The notes below the pieces were generated by a model. That model was not told the origin of the DNA, ran no database searches, and saw nothing but the letters and a program-made list of their open reading frames with translations. A stretch of 64,000 nt of DNA. Source: Bradyrhizobium nitroreducens. GTDB taxonomy: Bacteria; Pseudomonadota; Alphaproteobacteria; Rhizobiales; Xanthobacteraceae. Position numbers and translations under genes: made by a program. Below are positions 44,285 to 53,442 of this stretch, piece after piece. The number at the start of each line of letters is the position of its first letter. Within the stretch, counting starts at the first letter, position 1. Where the stretch lies: assembly GCF_002776695.1 (NCBI RefSeq), contig NZ_LFJC01000003.1, forward strand, positions 1,330,636 to 1,394,635. Reading direction: 5' to 3'.

Positions 44285-44308
44285 GATCAGTATGCTGACG
44301 ATCAGTAT
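44285..44308. promoter_or_regulatory. MarR-type operator candidate: GATCAGTAT direct repeat
   Basis: GATCAGTAT at 44285-44293 and 44300-44308 lie in the 101-base divergent region between the monooxygenase and MarR starts. Further TATAC symmetry follows. Likely binding site for the adjacent MarR protein. Confidence 0.55.
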
Positions 44309-44352
44309 ACTTGTCAACGATCCGCGCCGTCCTTGTCGCAACGGAGAATTCG

Positions 44353-44817
44353 GTGAAAGACAACAACGACATGCCCGGGCATCTGGCGCGCCGCTTCCAG
44401 CAGATTGCGGTCGCGGTGTTCCTCGCCGAGGTCGAAGACGCCGGCTTCGACCTGACGCCGGTGCAATACGCCGCGCTCGCGACCATCAAGGCCAATCCGG
44501 GGCTCGACCAGGTGACGCTTGCGGGATTGATCGCCTATGACCGCACCACCATCACGGGCGTGATCGATCGCCTCGTGCAGAAGGGGCTTGCCGAGCGCCG
44601 CGCCTCCAGCCGCGACCGCCGCGCCCGTGAGCTCGTGATCACCGACGAGGGCCGGCGCACGCTGCGCAAGATCACGCCGGCCGTGGAGTCCGCCCAGCGC
44701 ATCATGCTGCGCGGCCTCAGCGCGAAAGAGGGCGAGGAGTTGATGCGGCTGCTGCGCAAGGCGATTGCCGCCGGCAACGATCTGAGCCGGGCGCCGCTGC
44801 GCGATATTCAGGCGTGA
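44353..44817 (+). CDS. MarR-family regulator of the monooxygenase
   Basis: 154 aa from GTG 44353 (SD GGAG); a TTG 42 bases upstream would fall beside the operator repeats and is unlikely. Winged HTH: LTPVQYAALATIKANPGLDQ, VTLAGLIAYDRTTITGVIDRL, and the wing RASSRDRRARELVITDEGRR. Predicted to repress the divergent monooxygenase and respond to an aromatic ligand. Confidence 0.93.
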   Translation: MKDNNDMPGHLARRFQQIAVAVFLAEVEDAGFDLTPVQYAALATIKANPGLDQVTLAGLIAYDRTTITGVIDRLVQKGLAERRASSRDRRARELVITDEGRRTLRKITPAVESAQRIMLRGLSAKEGEELMRLLRKAIAAGNDLSRAPLRDIQA

Positions 44818-44858
44818 TCCGGCACTTTGTACGTAATTGTCGCAGGCCCGCGAAACCA

Positions 44859-44883
44859 GGAACTAACCTTCGGCTGCTACGGT
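44859..44883 (+). promoter_or_regulatory. EcfG-type promoter candidate (GGAAC-N16-CGGT)
   Basis: GGAAC, 16 bases, CGGT, ending 53 bases before the COG4315-type gene. One mismatch in the -10. Confidence 0.35.
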
Positions 44884-44935
44884 CGGCAACATTCTGCGCT
44901 TAACGCGCGATTAACTTTGCAGTTCGGGGGTTCGG

Positions 44936-45370
44936 ATGTTCAGGTGTCTCATCGCGGCCGCGGCCATCGCGCTTTCGACCGCGCCTGCGCTTGCCAACGG
45001 CCATGGCGGCGGCGATGCCCCTCCTCCGCCGAAACCCGAGGCGACGACCGCGCCGGCAAAGGTGGTCATCACCAAGCAGGGCCCTAAGCTCGTCGATCTC
45101 AAGGGCATGACGCTCTATACTTACGAGCGCGATACCACCGGAAAGACGTCGAACTGCAACGGCAAATGCACCGAGAGCTGGGTACCGCTCGCCGCGACGG
45201 CCGACGCCAAGGCTATCGGCGACTTCACCGTGATCAGCCGCAACGACGGCAGCAGGATGTGGGCGTACCGCTATCGCCCGCTCTACACCTCGCCCGCGGA
45301 CAAGGCGCCGGGCGATGCCAACGGCACTGCGACGACACTGCAATGGCGCGTCGCCCGGCCTGAAAACTAG
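44936..45370 (+). CDS. Secreted protein with Y-X4-D repeats (COG4315-like)
   Basis: 144 aa. Signal peptide MFRCLIAAAAIALSTAPALA, a His/Gly/Pro-rich linker, then the domain VDLKGMTLYTYERDTTGKTS with CNGKCTESWVPLAA (paired cysteines) and a second repeat around RMWAYRYRPLYTSPADKAPG. This is the pattern of the uncharacterised secreted Y-X4-D family. Periplasmic, function unknown; homologues are often near redox proteins. Confidence 0.85.
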   Translation: MFRCLIAAAAIALSTAPALANGHGGGDAPPPPKPEATTAPAKVVITKQGPKLVDLKGMTLYTYERDTTGKTSNCNGKCTESWVPLAATADAKAIGDFTVISRNDGSRMWAYRYRPLYTSPADKAPGDANGTATTLQWRVARPEN

Positions 45371-45380
45371 GGCGAAGTTG

Positions 45381-45554
45381 TCACCGGTTGTCGTGCCCGG
45401 CCAGTGCGGTCGGAACGGGCCTGAAGACCGGCATATCCGCGCTCGGCTGAAGCGGCTTGATCTCGGCATTCACCACCACAGGACCGGTCGCGAACCAGAG
45501 CGCCGCCACGGCCGCGATCGCCAATCCCGCGCCGAGCGCCGCAATCTCTTTCAT
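45381..45554 (-). CDS. 57-aa membrane-anchored hypothetical protein
   Basis: One N-terminal helix (MKEIAALGAGLAIAAVAALW) then a short tail (VVVNAEIKPLQPSADMPVFR). It follows the 328-aa membrane protein on the same strand after 17 bases, so it is probably in its operon. The stop is 10 bases from that of the convergent COG4315-like gene. Confidence 0.65.
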   Translation of the reverse strand: MKEIAALGAGLAIAAVAALWFATGPVVVNAEIKPLQPSADMPVFRPVPTALAGHDNR

Positions 45555-45571
45555 TTCCTTGTCCCCGGCGA

Positions 45572-46558
45572 TCAGTTGCTGAGAATGACGCCATGCTGGT
45601 GGCGCGACGGATGATCGGCATCGACCAGCGTGTTCGGATCGGTCGCGATCACGGCCTCCGGTAGCGGCATCGGCTCGAGGCCGGCGAAGCGGCGATAGAT
45701 CGCGCCCATGACAGCTCCGCAGAATGCCGCCGGCACCACGAGAAGGGCCAGCAGCGGCAACGCAAACGCGAGCAAGAGCGCACAGCCGAATGCCGCCACG
45801 CCGCCGATCGCCGCATATTCCCACGCATTGCGACGGCTCGAAGCTCGCGCGAGGTGGTGAACGCAGAGCATGAAGATGCTCGAAGGAATGACAGAGATCA
45901 CCATCATGACCATGAAGGTCTGCGCCGGGATCACCGCCGCGAAGATATGTGCGGTGCTCTTGTCCCCAAAGCCGTTCATGAGCAGCGGCACCAACGTGTA
46001 GGGCAGCAGAGTTGCAAGCACCGTCGGTATCAGCGCGGCGATGACGATGCCCGCGAACGACGTGCGGACGCGGACCGGCCCATTGAACGCCAGCGGCGGG
46101 GGCTTCCCCGATGCGTCGGCAGCGGACACTTCCCCGTCTGCGCGCGCAACCGGACTGAGCCCGGCGAACTGACCGTAGAGGAAGCCACCGATCATTCCCG
46201 CGATGGCCGGCAGCAGACCAATGGTCATCACCGTGCCGTCGCCGGGCGCCGCTAGCTGAATGTGGTTGCGGATCGCGATGCCATAGCTCAATGCCGCCAT
46301 GACGCCGCCCATCAGGCCGTAGGCGAGCCGGCTCGAGACAGTCCACTGCCGCAGCACGATATGTCCGGCGAACAGGAAGGCCGCGTTCATCGCCATGCGG
46401 CCGGCATACATCACCAGAATCTGATCGGGCGCTGGCACGCCGACAGGATCGGTCAGCTGTCCTCCCGCGAGAGCGAAGACCAGCAGCACGGCTTCGACGA
46501 TGGCCAGCGGAATCAGCGCGGCGAACAGCGCGCGCGGCGAATTCTTCACGAGATACAT
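45572..46558 (-). CDS. Polytopic membrane protein of unknown family
   Basis: 328 aa with about eight hydrophobic helices. Two halves look related: each has an alternating small-residue helix and a YGQFAGLSP / YRRFAGLEP loop (residues near 148 and 294), suggesting an internal duplication. Start MYLVKNSPRA follows AGGGGG. No transporter signature recognised. Probably cotranscribed with the 57-aa protein. Confidence 0.7.
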   Translation of the reverse strand: MYLVKNSPRALFAALIPLAIVEAVLLVFALAGGQLTDPVGVPAPDQILVMYAGRMAMNAAFLFAGHIVLRQWTVSSRLAYGLMGGVMAALSYGIAIRNHIQLAAPGDGTVMTIGLLPAIAGMIGGFLYGQFAGLSPVARADGEVSAADASGKPPPLAFNGPVRVRTSFAGIVIAALIPTVLATLLPYTLVPLLMNGFGDKSTAHIFAAVIPAQTFMVMMVISVIPSSIFMLCVHHLARASSRRNAWEYAAIGGVAAFGCALLLAFALPLLALLVVPAAFCGAVMGAIYRRFAGLEPMPLPEAVIATDPNTLVDADHPSRHQHGVILSN

Positions 46559-46668
46559 GCGAGCACCCCCTTGCTCGCTGCACGCTAGGCGCGAGACGTT
46601 AGGGACGGCGCAAAACAATGGCTAAAATTGTCGCAGAACAGGACGCTGGACGGCATGCGCGCCCCGCC

Positions 46669-47322
46669 CTATCCACGCCAGCTTCCACCCGCCTCGGCCC
46701 GCGCGCTCTGTCCGGGCGGAAGCACCACGACCATCGAATTCAGCTTCACCCGGTCATAGAGATCGATCACGTCCTCATTGCGCATCCGGATGCAGCCGGA
46801 CGAGATCGCCTGCCCGATATATTCGGGCTGATTGGTGCCGTGGATGCGGTAGAGCGTGTCCTTGTTGCCGACATAGAGATAGATGCCGCGCGCGCCGAGC
46901 GGATTGGCCGGGCCGCCGGGAACGCGCGCCGGATACGGTCCGAGCCGCGCCTGGATATCTGCCGTCGGCACCCAATCCGGCCATTCTGCCAGGCGGCCGA
47001 CCCGCGCGACGCCAGAGAACGCCATGGCCTCCTCGCCGACCGCAACGCCGTAGCGGATCGCCTTGCCGTCAGGCAGCACGTAATAGAGGTAGCGGGCGTC
47101 GGTATCGACGAGGATGGTACCCGGCTGCTCCTTGCGCTGGTAATCGACGATGTGACGGAGATATTGCTCGGGCACGTTCGCCTGCGCATAGGGCGTATGC
47201 GCGAGCAACTGCCGGTCGCGCGGCGTCATGCTCGCGTCGGTCGACGGCGAAAGCGTGGTCTGCATGCAGCCGCCCAGCGGCAGCAAGGCAACAATAAACA
47301 GAGCGATGAAAGATCTTGGCAC
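46669..47322 (-). CDS. L,D-transpeptidase lipoprotein (YkuD/ErfK type)
   Basis: 217 aa from a GTG start. Lipobox LPLGGC near residue 19 predicts a lipoprotein. The catalytic YkuD domain shows YRIHGTNQPEYIGQAISSGC followed by IRMRNEDVIDLYDRV, giving the conserved His and the Ser/Gly/Cys/Arg active site (HxxxN...S-G-C-x-R). It forms 3-3 cross-links or attaches proteins to peptidoglycan in the periplasm. Start preceded by a GGGGG-rich region. Confidence 0.93.
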   Translation of the reverse strand: MPRSFIALFIVALLPLGGCMQTTLSPSTDASMTPRDRQLLAHTPYAQANVPEQYLRHIVDYQRKEQPGTILVDTDARYLYYVLPDGKAIRYGVAVGEEAMAFSGVARVGRLAEWPDWVPTADIQARLGPYPARVPGGPANPLGARGIYLYVGNKDTLYRIHGTNQPEYIGQAISSGCIRMRNEDVIDLYDRVKLNSMVVVLPPGQSARAEAGGSWRG

Positions 47323-47633
47323 CGCCGGCCCCCGATAGCGGATAGCAGCGCCCCCAGCACCGCGAGATGCTGCCCAAATCGTGCTGAAAACAAGGCAGTG
47401 CGGAACAATTGCGCGTGTTCGGCAACCGAGGTTCCATCACCACAAACGGCGGAAGAGCGTCGCATCATCTCCATCCCCTCGCCTTGCTTTGGTCAAACCC
47501 GGCTGGACTCGTGCGTCATTGGGCCGGGCTCATCCGTTTGGATGGGCTCACTGCAACAGATCGGCTCGCGCCAATGCGGACGACCAGGACTTAACACCCG
47601 GGCTTCGAGCGCCTGGGCCTCAGAGGAGCTGCG
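47323..47633. other. 311-bp intergenic region
   Basis: Divergent region between the L,D-transpeptidase and the proline-rich membrane protein. No promoter motif matching a named sigma factor or regulator was identified. Confidence 0.5.
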
Positions 47634-48689
47634 ATGCTCGCGACGCTGAACCCCAAGCAAATCGTCGATGAGATCGTGAAGGACACGGTCAAGGACAACG
47701 ATCCGCACGACGCGATTCAGATTTCGCCCGACATTGTGCTGGCCTCGCGCCCGATCAGTGTCGCGCCCGCGCTGGCGCCCGACGTCGCGCCGCGACCGGA
47801 GCCGAAATTCGCGCCGGAGCCGAGAGCCTCTCTGGAGCGCAAGATCTCTGTGGAGCCCAAGTTCAGTCCAGTTACGGAGCCGCAGCCGGCGACACCGCCC
47901 TCGGTCGACACCGCCATACGCGTCGCGGCGAACGAGGGTCGTGGCCCGCAGAAGCGATCCGCCGTGCGCAAGTGGCTGCGCGGTGCGTTCGTCACGTTCC
48001 TGTTTGCCGGATCAAGCGCGGCCGCCACGATCGCCTGGGAGCAGCATGGCGACAAGGCCAGGCAGGCGCTCGCCGAATGGACCCCCGCATTGGCTTCGCT
48101 GACGTCGCTGCTGCCTTCCACAGCGCAGACTGCGCCGGTCGCCGTCGCGCAAGCCGCGCCGCCTGCAGAACAAGCCGCTCCGCCAGTGGCGCAAGCGGCC
48201 GTCGACCAAACGGCAGCCGCCCCGGCCGCGCCGCCCCCGGTTCAGGTTGCGGCCGCCGCGCCTGCGGCGACAGCGTCAGATGCCGCGCAGTCGGTGCAAT
48301 CGATGACGCGCGACCTCGCCGCCATGGCGCAGCAGATCGAGCAGCTCAAGGCCAACATCGCCGAGCTGAAAGCCGGACAGGAGCAGATGGCGCGCGAGAT
48401 GGCGAAACCGCCTGCGCCGAAACCGTCTGCCGATGCGAGGCCGATTGACCCGCGCGCACGCGCCGCTGCGCTGCCGCCGAAACCTGCGTCGGCACCGCCG
48501 GTTCACAAGCCGAAGCCGGTCGTGTCGCGCACCTACATGCCGGCCTATTCGCCCGCACCGCTCGCGCCTCCACCGCCGCCTTCACAAGCTGCCGCGATGC
48601 CGCCGCCACCGGCCGCACCGGTCACCACGACTCAAGCCGTTGCCGACGACGACGGACCCGTCGTACGTCCGCCGATGCCGCTGCGCTAA
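47634..48689 (+). CDS. Single-pass Ala/Pro-rich membrane protein
   Basis: 351 aa. A cytoplasmic N-terminus (MLATLNPKQIVDEIVKDTVK), one TM helix near residue 125 (GAFVTFLFAGSSAAATIAW), then an Ala/Pro/Gln-rich periplasmic region with a short coiled coil (MAQQIEQLKANIAELKAGQE) and a Pro-rich tail ending PPMPLR. SD GAGGAG. The layout resembles an envelope-spanning or scaffold protein; no family name recognised. Confidence 0.75.
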   Translation: MLATLNPKQIVDEIVKDTVKDNDPHDAIQISPDIVLASRPISVAPALAPDVAPRPEPKFAPEPRASLERKISVEPKFSPVTEPQPATPPSVDTAIRVAANEGRGPQKRSAVRKWLRGAFVTFLFAGSSAAATIAWEQHGDKARQALAEWTPALASLTSLLPSTAQTAPVAVAQAAPPAEQAAPPVAQAAVDQTAAAPAAPPPVQVAAAAPAATASDAAQSVQSMTRDLAAMAQQIEQLKANIAELKAGQEQMAREMAKPPAPKPSADARPIDPRARAAALPPKPASAPPVHKPKPVVSRTYMPAYSPAPLAPPPPPSQAAAMPPPPAAPVTTTQAVADDDGPVVRPPMPLR

Positions 48690-49049
48690 CCGCGCAACAG
48701 CTCTCGCCGACGCTGTCCGAGTCGATGTGGTGCGCTGAGTCCGGGCAATTACGGAAAGCGATGCGCAGGCCATCTTCCGCTCAAGAGAAAAGGCCGTCGG
48801 GATCTATGCCGGCGGCCTTCTCTTGCAGCTGCCGGTTCCCGGAGCCCGGTTCTGCTGCAATTCCATGCCTTATGATCGCGCCGACATATTTAATAAAATA
48901 TTAATGCGCTCACACCCTGCACATCATTTCTGCGCCATAAGCACAGAGATTGCGCGGCCTGTTCACCCTGTAGATATCGACTCAGTGGTACCATCCGATA
49001 TGCGTTGAGACTTCCACGGAAGCTCAGCTCCTCACATCGGGGAATTCGG
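48690..49049. other. 360-bp gene-free stretch with terminator
   Basis: It contains the terminator at 48790-48819 and an AT-rich patch (ATATTTAATAAAATATTAAT at 48885) that could be a promoter for the DUF6894 gene. No gene recognised. Confidence 0.5.
48790..48819 (+). terminator. Intrinsic terminator, plus strand
   Basis: AAGGCCGTCGG / CCGGCGGCCTT arms with one mismatch around GATCTATG, followed by a short T/C run. It lies 101 bases after the preceding stop. Confidence 0.55.
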
Positions 49050-49280
49050 ATGCCTTACTACTCCTTCGATCTTGTGGTTGGTGAAGAGTTCAGGAACCAG
49101 GGCGGAATCATTCTCGAGGACATCGAGGTTGCCTCCGACCGCGCCGATCAACTCGCATGCGAGCTGTCGCAGGTGAAGCCCGAGCTGCAGCAGAAGGGTT
49201 GCGCGGTGCGCGTCACCGATCGCGATCACAACGAGCTCTATCGCACGCCGCTCGATCCGGTGCCGGCCTGGCGCCGCTGA
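49050..49280 (+). CDS. DUF6894-like small protein
   Basis: 76 aa. MPYYSFDLVVGEEFRNQGGI and ILEDIEVASDRADQLACELS follow the pattern of the small rhizobial DUF6894 proteins (M-P-x-Y-x-F-D ... G ... L-x-D-x-x-x-A). Function unknown. Its stop abuts the stop of the convergent SDR gene with no spacer. Confidence 0.75.
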   Translation: MPYYSFDLVVGEEFRNQGGIILEDIEVASDRADQLACELSQVKPELQQKGCAVRVTDRDHNELYRTPLDPVPAWRR

Positions 49281-50066
49281 CTATTCGTCCAGCGCCGGCG
49301 GCTCGAACCAGTTGGTCAGTGACAAGCCGCCGTCGACGACGAAGGACGCGCCGGTGACGTAACCGGACAGCTTGTTCGACAGCACCGTGAGCGCCATCGG
49401 TGCGAGGTCATTGGCCTCGCCGAGACGCCCGAGCGGAATGTGTTTCGCCAGCGAAGCATCCGCGACGAACCCGCCTGCGGCGATCGCGCCGGGCACCAGC
49501 GCATTGACACGAATGCCGGAGCGGCCAAACGTCTTGGCCAGCTCCTTCACCAGCATCGCCATCCCCGCCTTCGCCGTCGAATAATGCGGCAGGTTGCGCG
49601 GTGTGCCAGCATGCAGCGACGTGAGAAACAGGAACGAGCCCGGCCGCTTCGCCGCGATCAGCCGCTTGGCGAGCTCTCGGGCCAGGTGGAAGCCGGCATC
49701 GAGATTGACGGCATGCATCTGCTGCCAGGTCCTGCGATCGACCGCGAGGGCATGATCGGCCTCGCGCCGCGGCGGCGATGCGCTGTGGACGAAGTGCGTG
49801 ATCTCGCCCAATGATGCGCTTGCTGCGGCAAGCAACGCCTCGCATGCCTCGAGCTCGGCAAGATCTCCGACCCAGGGCACCGCCAGTTCAGGCTTCGCAC
49901 AAGCGCCGATCGCGGCCGTCACCCGCTCGGCGCTGACGTCGGCGAACACGGTCCGGACGCCCTCGCCGATCAGAGCCTGCGCAATCGCACGGCCGATGCC
50001 GTTGCCCGCGCCGGTCACGAGCGCCGTGTCACGGATGGGATCGAACGGCGTGCTGAACAGGCTCAT
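49281..50066 (-). CDS. Short-chain dehydrogenase/reductase
   Basis: 261 aa. Cofactor motif ALVTGAGNGIGRAIAQALIG, catalytic Ser region FLFLTSLHAGTPRNLPHYST with Tyr-x-x-x-Lys (YSTAKAGMAM), and C-terminal VTGASFVVDGGLSLTNWF. Cytoplasmic NAD(P)-dependent oxidoreductase; substrate unknown. Start MSLFSTPFD; the longer frame adds unrelated residues. Confidence 0.93.
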   Translation of the reverse strand: MSLFSTPFDPIRDTALVTGAGNGIGRAIAQALIGEGVRTVFADVSAERVTAAIGACAKPELAVPWVGDLAELEACEALLAAASASLGEITHFVHSASPPRREADHALAVDRRTWQQMHAVNLDAGFHLARELAKRLIAAKRPGSFLFLTSLHAGTPRNLPHYSTAKAGMAMLVKELAKTFGRSGIRVNALVPGAIAAGGFVADASLAKHIPLGRLGEANDLAPMALTVLSNKLSGYVTGASFVVDGGLSLTNWFEPPALDE

Positions 50067-50196
50067 GTCGCGCTCCAAGGCCGGGATGCTGCCCACGATA
50101 GCGCACTGCAGCGGGGAGCGACAAATTCGCACCTGGCACCATTGCGGAGCCGCCCGCCGGACGCTAGCCTCCCAAAAATCGGAGGAGATACCAAGG

Positions 50197-50586
50197 ATGC
50201 GCTACGGTTTCCTGATGGCTGGCCTGTTGCTGATCGCCGCTCCCGCGCAGGCCGAGGACCACCCACGCTCGACCTATGTGACCTTGGTCCTGCAGGCCTT
50301 CGCCGCCAAGGTTGAATGTCCGGGCACGGACGTCGTCTACCAGGATCTGGTCCAGAAGGCGGAGCAGATGCACCTGCCCGAGGGCACCACCGAGAAGGTG
50401 CGCAAGGCGATCGCCTGGATGCACACCGGCGGCAAGATGGGCGAGAAGCAGGACGACGATCTGATGGCCGAGGTTGCGGTGGCGACCCAGGCGACCGATC
50501 TCAACCAGCGCCGCCTCGGCATGCCGAGCTGGTGCGAGGCCCAGAAGACCAATCTTGCCGGCCTGATCCGCGCCAAGGGCGGCTAG
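50197..50586 (+). CDS. Secreted hypothetical protein (Rap1a/Tai-like)
   Basis: 129 aa. Signal peptide MRYGFLMAGLLLIAAPAQAE, helical mature part with KVECPGTDVVYQDLVQKAEQ and RLGMPSWCEAQKTNLAGLIR, giving two cysteines that could form a disulfide. This resembles Rap1a/Tai immunity-like periplasmic proteins, but similarity is weak. SD GGAGGAG. Confidence 0.7.
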   Translation: MRYGFLMAGLLLIAAPAQAEDHPRSTYVTLVLQAFAAKVECPGTDVVYQDLVQKAEQMHLPEGTTEKVRKAIAWMHTGGKMGEKQDDDLMAEVAVATQATDLNQRRLGMPSWCEAQKTNLAGLIRAKGG

Positions 50587-50695
50587 CGAGCCAGGCTTTC
50601 GCGGCATTAAGCACGCGTCACGGAACCCCTCCCCCCGGGCCAACAATCGTCACATTCCTCGCCAGCATGCGGGCTTCTTCGAACAGGAGGAGCCC

Positions 50696-50947
50696 ATGCG
50701 GATTGCCCACCTCGTTTTCACTGCTGCGCTCGCCGCCAGCGCAGCGCTGGCCACCCCGGCACTGGCGAAGAACACCGGTGCCCAGAAGGACGAGGACAAA
50801 TCGGCCTCGTCCTCATCGTGCAGTGCCTATCAACAGGCGCCGGACGGATCCTGGGAGCCGCTCCCTTGCAAGGAGACGGGTGACCGCGCCCAGCCGCAGA
50901 CGCAGCACAAGACCGGCGTACGTGACACCGATCAGGGCGAGCGTTGA
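50696..50947 (+). CDS. Secreted 83-aa hypothetical protein
   Basis: Signal peptide MRIAHLVFTAALAASAALAT.. cleaved near PALAK. The mature region is short, hydrophilic, Ser/Gln/Asp-rich with two cysteines (SSCSAYQQAP, LPCKETGD). SD AGGAGG. The upstream GGAACCC does not have a CGTT at the right distance, so no EcfG call. No family recognised. Confidence 0.72.
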   Translation: MRIAHLVFTAALAASAALATPALAKNTGAQKDEDKSASSSSCSAYQQAPDGSWEPLPCKETGDRAQPQTQHKTGVRDTDQGER

Positions 50948-50962
50948 GCCGCCAGCGCTGCG

Positions 50963-50987
50963 GGAACCCTCAGGTTCCATCCGCGTT
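50963..50987 (+). promoter_or_regulatory. EcfG-type promoter (GGAAC-N16-CGTT), perfect
   Basis: GGAAC, 16 bases, CGTT, ending 66 bases before the likely TTG start of the PAS hybrid kinase. Matches the general stress sigma factor consensus of Bradyrhizobium and relatives. Confidence 0.7.
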
Positions 50988-51053
50988 GAGCCGGTGGCTT
51001 GCCACGGTGCATATGACCGCCCCACACCGTGGACAGGGCCGAGGAGCGGCCCC

Positions 51054-53192
51054 TTGGAAGTGCCAACCCCGCGAGCGATTGTGGATTCGATCGAGTTTGA
51101 GGACCTCCAACGCCGTCTGAAGGCGCTGGAGGAGGAAAACGCCCACCTGAAGGCGCTCGGAGCAGCCGACCAGACCCTGCGCCGCCGGGCGGAATCCGCG
51201 CTGGCCGAGAGCGAGGAGCGGTACCGGACGCTGTTCAACTCGATCGACGAAGGCTTTTGCATCATCGAGTTCTTCGACGGGCCGCACGGACCGCTCAGCG
51301 ATTATGTCCATGTCGAAGCCAATCCCGCTTACACCCAGCACGCCGGCATCCCCAACGTGGTCGGCCAGAAGGTCCGGGAGATGGTTCCGGACGAGGCCGA
51401 CGGCTGGGTGGAGCTCTACAGCGATGTCCTGCGGACGGGCCGACCGATCCGGTTCGAGCGCGAGCTGATTGCGACCGGCCGCCATCTCGAGCTCGCCGCC
51501 TTCCGCGTCGAGCCCGCCAGCCGCAAGCAGGTCGCCGTGCTGTTCCAGGACATCACCGCGCGCAAGCGCGCCGAACGGGAGCTGCAGCAGCTCAACGAGA
51601 CGCTCGAAGCGCGCGTGGTGGCGGCTCTGGCCGAGCGCAAGCTGATGGCCGACCTCGTCGAGGGCACCGATGCCTTCGTCCAGGTCGTCGATCCGGACTT
51701 TCGCTGGCTTGCGATCAACGGTGCGTCGGCGCGCGAATTTCATCGCATCTACGGCATCTTGCCGAAGGTCGGTGACAACATGCTTGAGCTGCTTGAGGGT
51801 CAACCCGAGCATCGCGACGCCGTCCGCGCGGTCTGGTCGCGGGCCCTCGCCGGAGAAGCGTTCGTCGAGATCGCCGAGTTTGGTGCGCCCGGGCGGGCCC
51901 GCCGGTTCTACGAGATGCGCTTCAATTGCCTGCGCGACGGCAGCGGCCGGCCGCTCGGCGCCTACCAGTTCAGTTATGACGTCACAGATCGTCTGAAGGA
52001 GCAGGAGCGGCTGCGCGAGGCGGAGGAAGCGCTGCGGCAGTCGCAGAAGATGGAGGCGGTCGGCCAGCTCACCGGCGGCCTCGCGCACGACTTCAACAAT
52101 CTGCTCACCGGCATCATTGGATCGCTGGAATTGCTGCAAATCCGCCTCGGCCAGGGCCGTATCAAGGACATCGACCGCTACGTGACGGCGGCGCAAGGCG
52201 CCGCAAAGCGTGCTGCCGCGCTGACGCACCGGCTGCTGGCCTTCTCGCGGCGGCAGACGCTCGATCCCAAGCCGACCGACGTGAATCGCCTCGTGATGGG
52301 CATGGAGGAGCTGGTCCGCCGCACAGTCGGCCCGGAGATCGCCGTCGAGGTCGTCACATCAGGCGGAATGTGGGCGACGCTGATCGATGCCTCGCAGCTC
52401 GAGAATGCCCTGCTCAACCTCTGCCTCAATGCCCGCGACGCGATGCCCGAAGGCGGCCGGCTCACGATCGAGACTGCCAACCGCTGGCTCGACGCGCACG
52501 CCGCCGCCGAACTCGATTTAAGTCCCGGGCAGTACGTCTCGCTCTGCGTCACCGATACCGGCGCCGGCATGACGCCGGAGGTGATCGCGCGCGCCTTCGA
52601 TCCGTTCTTCACGACCAAGCCGATCGGACAGGGCACCGGCCTCGGGCTCTCCATGGTCTACGGCTTCGTCCGCCAGTCCGGTGGCCAGGTCCGGATCTAT
52701 TCCGAGGTTGGCCAGGGCACGACCATGTGCCTCTATCTGCCGCGCCATTACGGCAAGGAGGCGGACAAGCCTTCACCGCCCCCCACCAGGAATGCGGTGC
52801 GCTCGGAGGCAAGCCACACCATCCTGATCGTCGATGACGAGCCTTCGATCCGGATGCTTCTGACCGATGCGCTGGAGGAGATCGGCTTCAACGTCATGGA
52901 AGCGCATGACGGGCCGAGCGGCCTGAACATCCTGCAATCGGATGCGAGGATCGACCTGCTCGTCACCGATGTCGGCCTGCCCGGCGGCATGAACGGCCGC
53001 CAGCTCGCGGATGCCGCCCGCACCACGCGGCCGGCGTTGAACGTGCTGTTCATCACCGGCTACGCGGAGAACGCCATCATTGGCAACGGCCAGCTCGCCC
53101 CGGGTATGCAGGTGCTGACAAAGCCGTTCGTGGTCGAGGCGCTGGCTGCCCGCGTCCTCGAGATGATCAAGGATGGAACCGGCCGGACTTGA
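51054..53192 (+). CDS. Soluble PAS-PAS hybrid histidine kinase with receiver
   Basis: 712 aa from TTG 51054 (preceded by GAGGAG); the GTG six bases later is an alternative. A coiled coil (15-45), PAS1 (about 50-170), PAS2 (195-315), HisKA with His345 ([10 protein letters not shown]), HATPase ([27 protein letters not shown]) and a C-terminal receiver with Asp in [11 protein letters not shown]. No membrane segment, so cytoplasmic sensing. An EcfG-type promoter precedes it, suggesting the kinase is made under general stress. Related to the kinase at 13193. Confidence 0.9.
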   Translation: MEVPTPRAIVDSIEFEDLQRRLKALEEENAHLKALGAADQTLRRRAESALAESEERYRTLFNSIDEGFCIIEFFDGPHGPLSDYVHVEANPAYTQHAGIPNVVGQKVREMVPDEADGWVELYSDVLRTGRPIRFERELIATGRHLELAAFRVEPASRKQVAVLFQDITARKRAERELQQLNETLEARVVAALAERKLMADLVEGTDAFVQVVDPDFRWLAINGASAREFHRIYGILPKVGDNMLELLEGQPEHRDAVRAVWSRALAGEAFVEIAEFGAPGRARRFYEMRFNCLRDGSGRPLGAYQFSYDVTDRLKEQERLREAEEALRQSQKMEAVGQLTGGLAHDFNNLLTGIIGSLELLQIRLGQGRIKDIDRYVTAAQGAAKRAAALTHRLLAFSRRQTLDPKPTDVNRLVMGMEELVRRTVGPEIAVEVVTSGGMWATLIDASQLENALLNLCLNARDAMPEGGRLTIETANRWLDAHAAAELDLSPGQYVSLCVTDTGAGMTPEVIARAFDPFFTTKPIGQGTGLGLSMVYGFVRQSGGQVRIYSEVGQGTTMCLYLPRHYGKEADKPSPPPTRNAVRSEASHTILIVDDEPSIRMLLTDALEEIGFNVMEAHDGPSGLNILQSDARIDLLVTDVGLPGGMNGRQLADAARTTRPALNVLFITGYAENAIIGNGQLAPGMQVLTKPFVVEALAARVLEMIKDGTGRT

Positions 53193-53196
53193 AAGA

Positions 53197-53382
53197 TCAG
53201 CTCTGGGCAGGCCCGCGCATGATCTTCATGGCGTCGGCGATGTGGCGCCATTCCTTGGCCTCGTCGGCCTCGCCGCGGCCCTCGCAGGCCCGAGCCTGCT
53301 CGGCAGCCTTCGCGATCGCAGCAAAACCGTGCTGTTCGAGCATTTGCCGCGCAACGGTGTGGACCTGGACCTCGGACATCAT
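53197..53382 (-). CDS. 61-aa conserved-looking protein behind an EcfG-type promoter
   Basis: MMSEVQVHTVARQMLEQHGF, AAIAKAAEQARACEGRGEAD and EAKEWRHIADAMKIMRGPAQS: a small soluble helical protein. SD GGGAG; ATGs at 53382 and 53379. The stop is 5 bases from that of the hybrid kinase (convergent). A GGAAC-N17-CGTT promoter lies 61 bases upstream. Function unknown. Confidence 0.75.
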   Translation of the reverse strand: MMSEVQVHTVARQMLEQHGFAAIAKAAEQARACEGRGEADEAKEWRHIADAMKIMRGPAQS

Positions 53383-53442
53383 GGGCTTTTCTCCCGCTAT
53401 GAGGACACCGCGGCGCCCGGCTCGGCGCTCCGCGTCCGAGAC

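Noticed and set aside
50620..50665. EcfG promoter before the 83-aa secreted protein
   Set aside because: GGAAC at 50622 has no CGTT at 16-17 bases.
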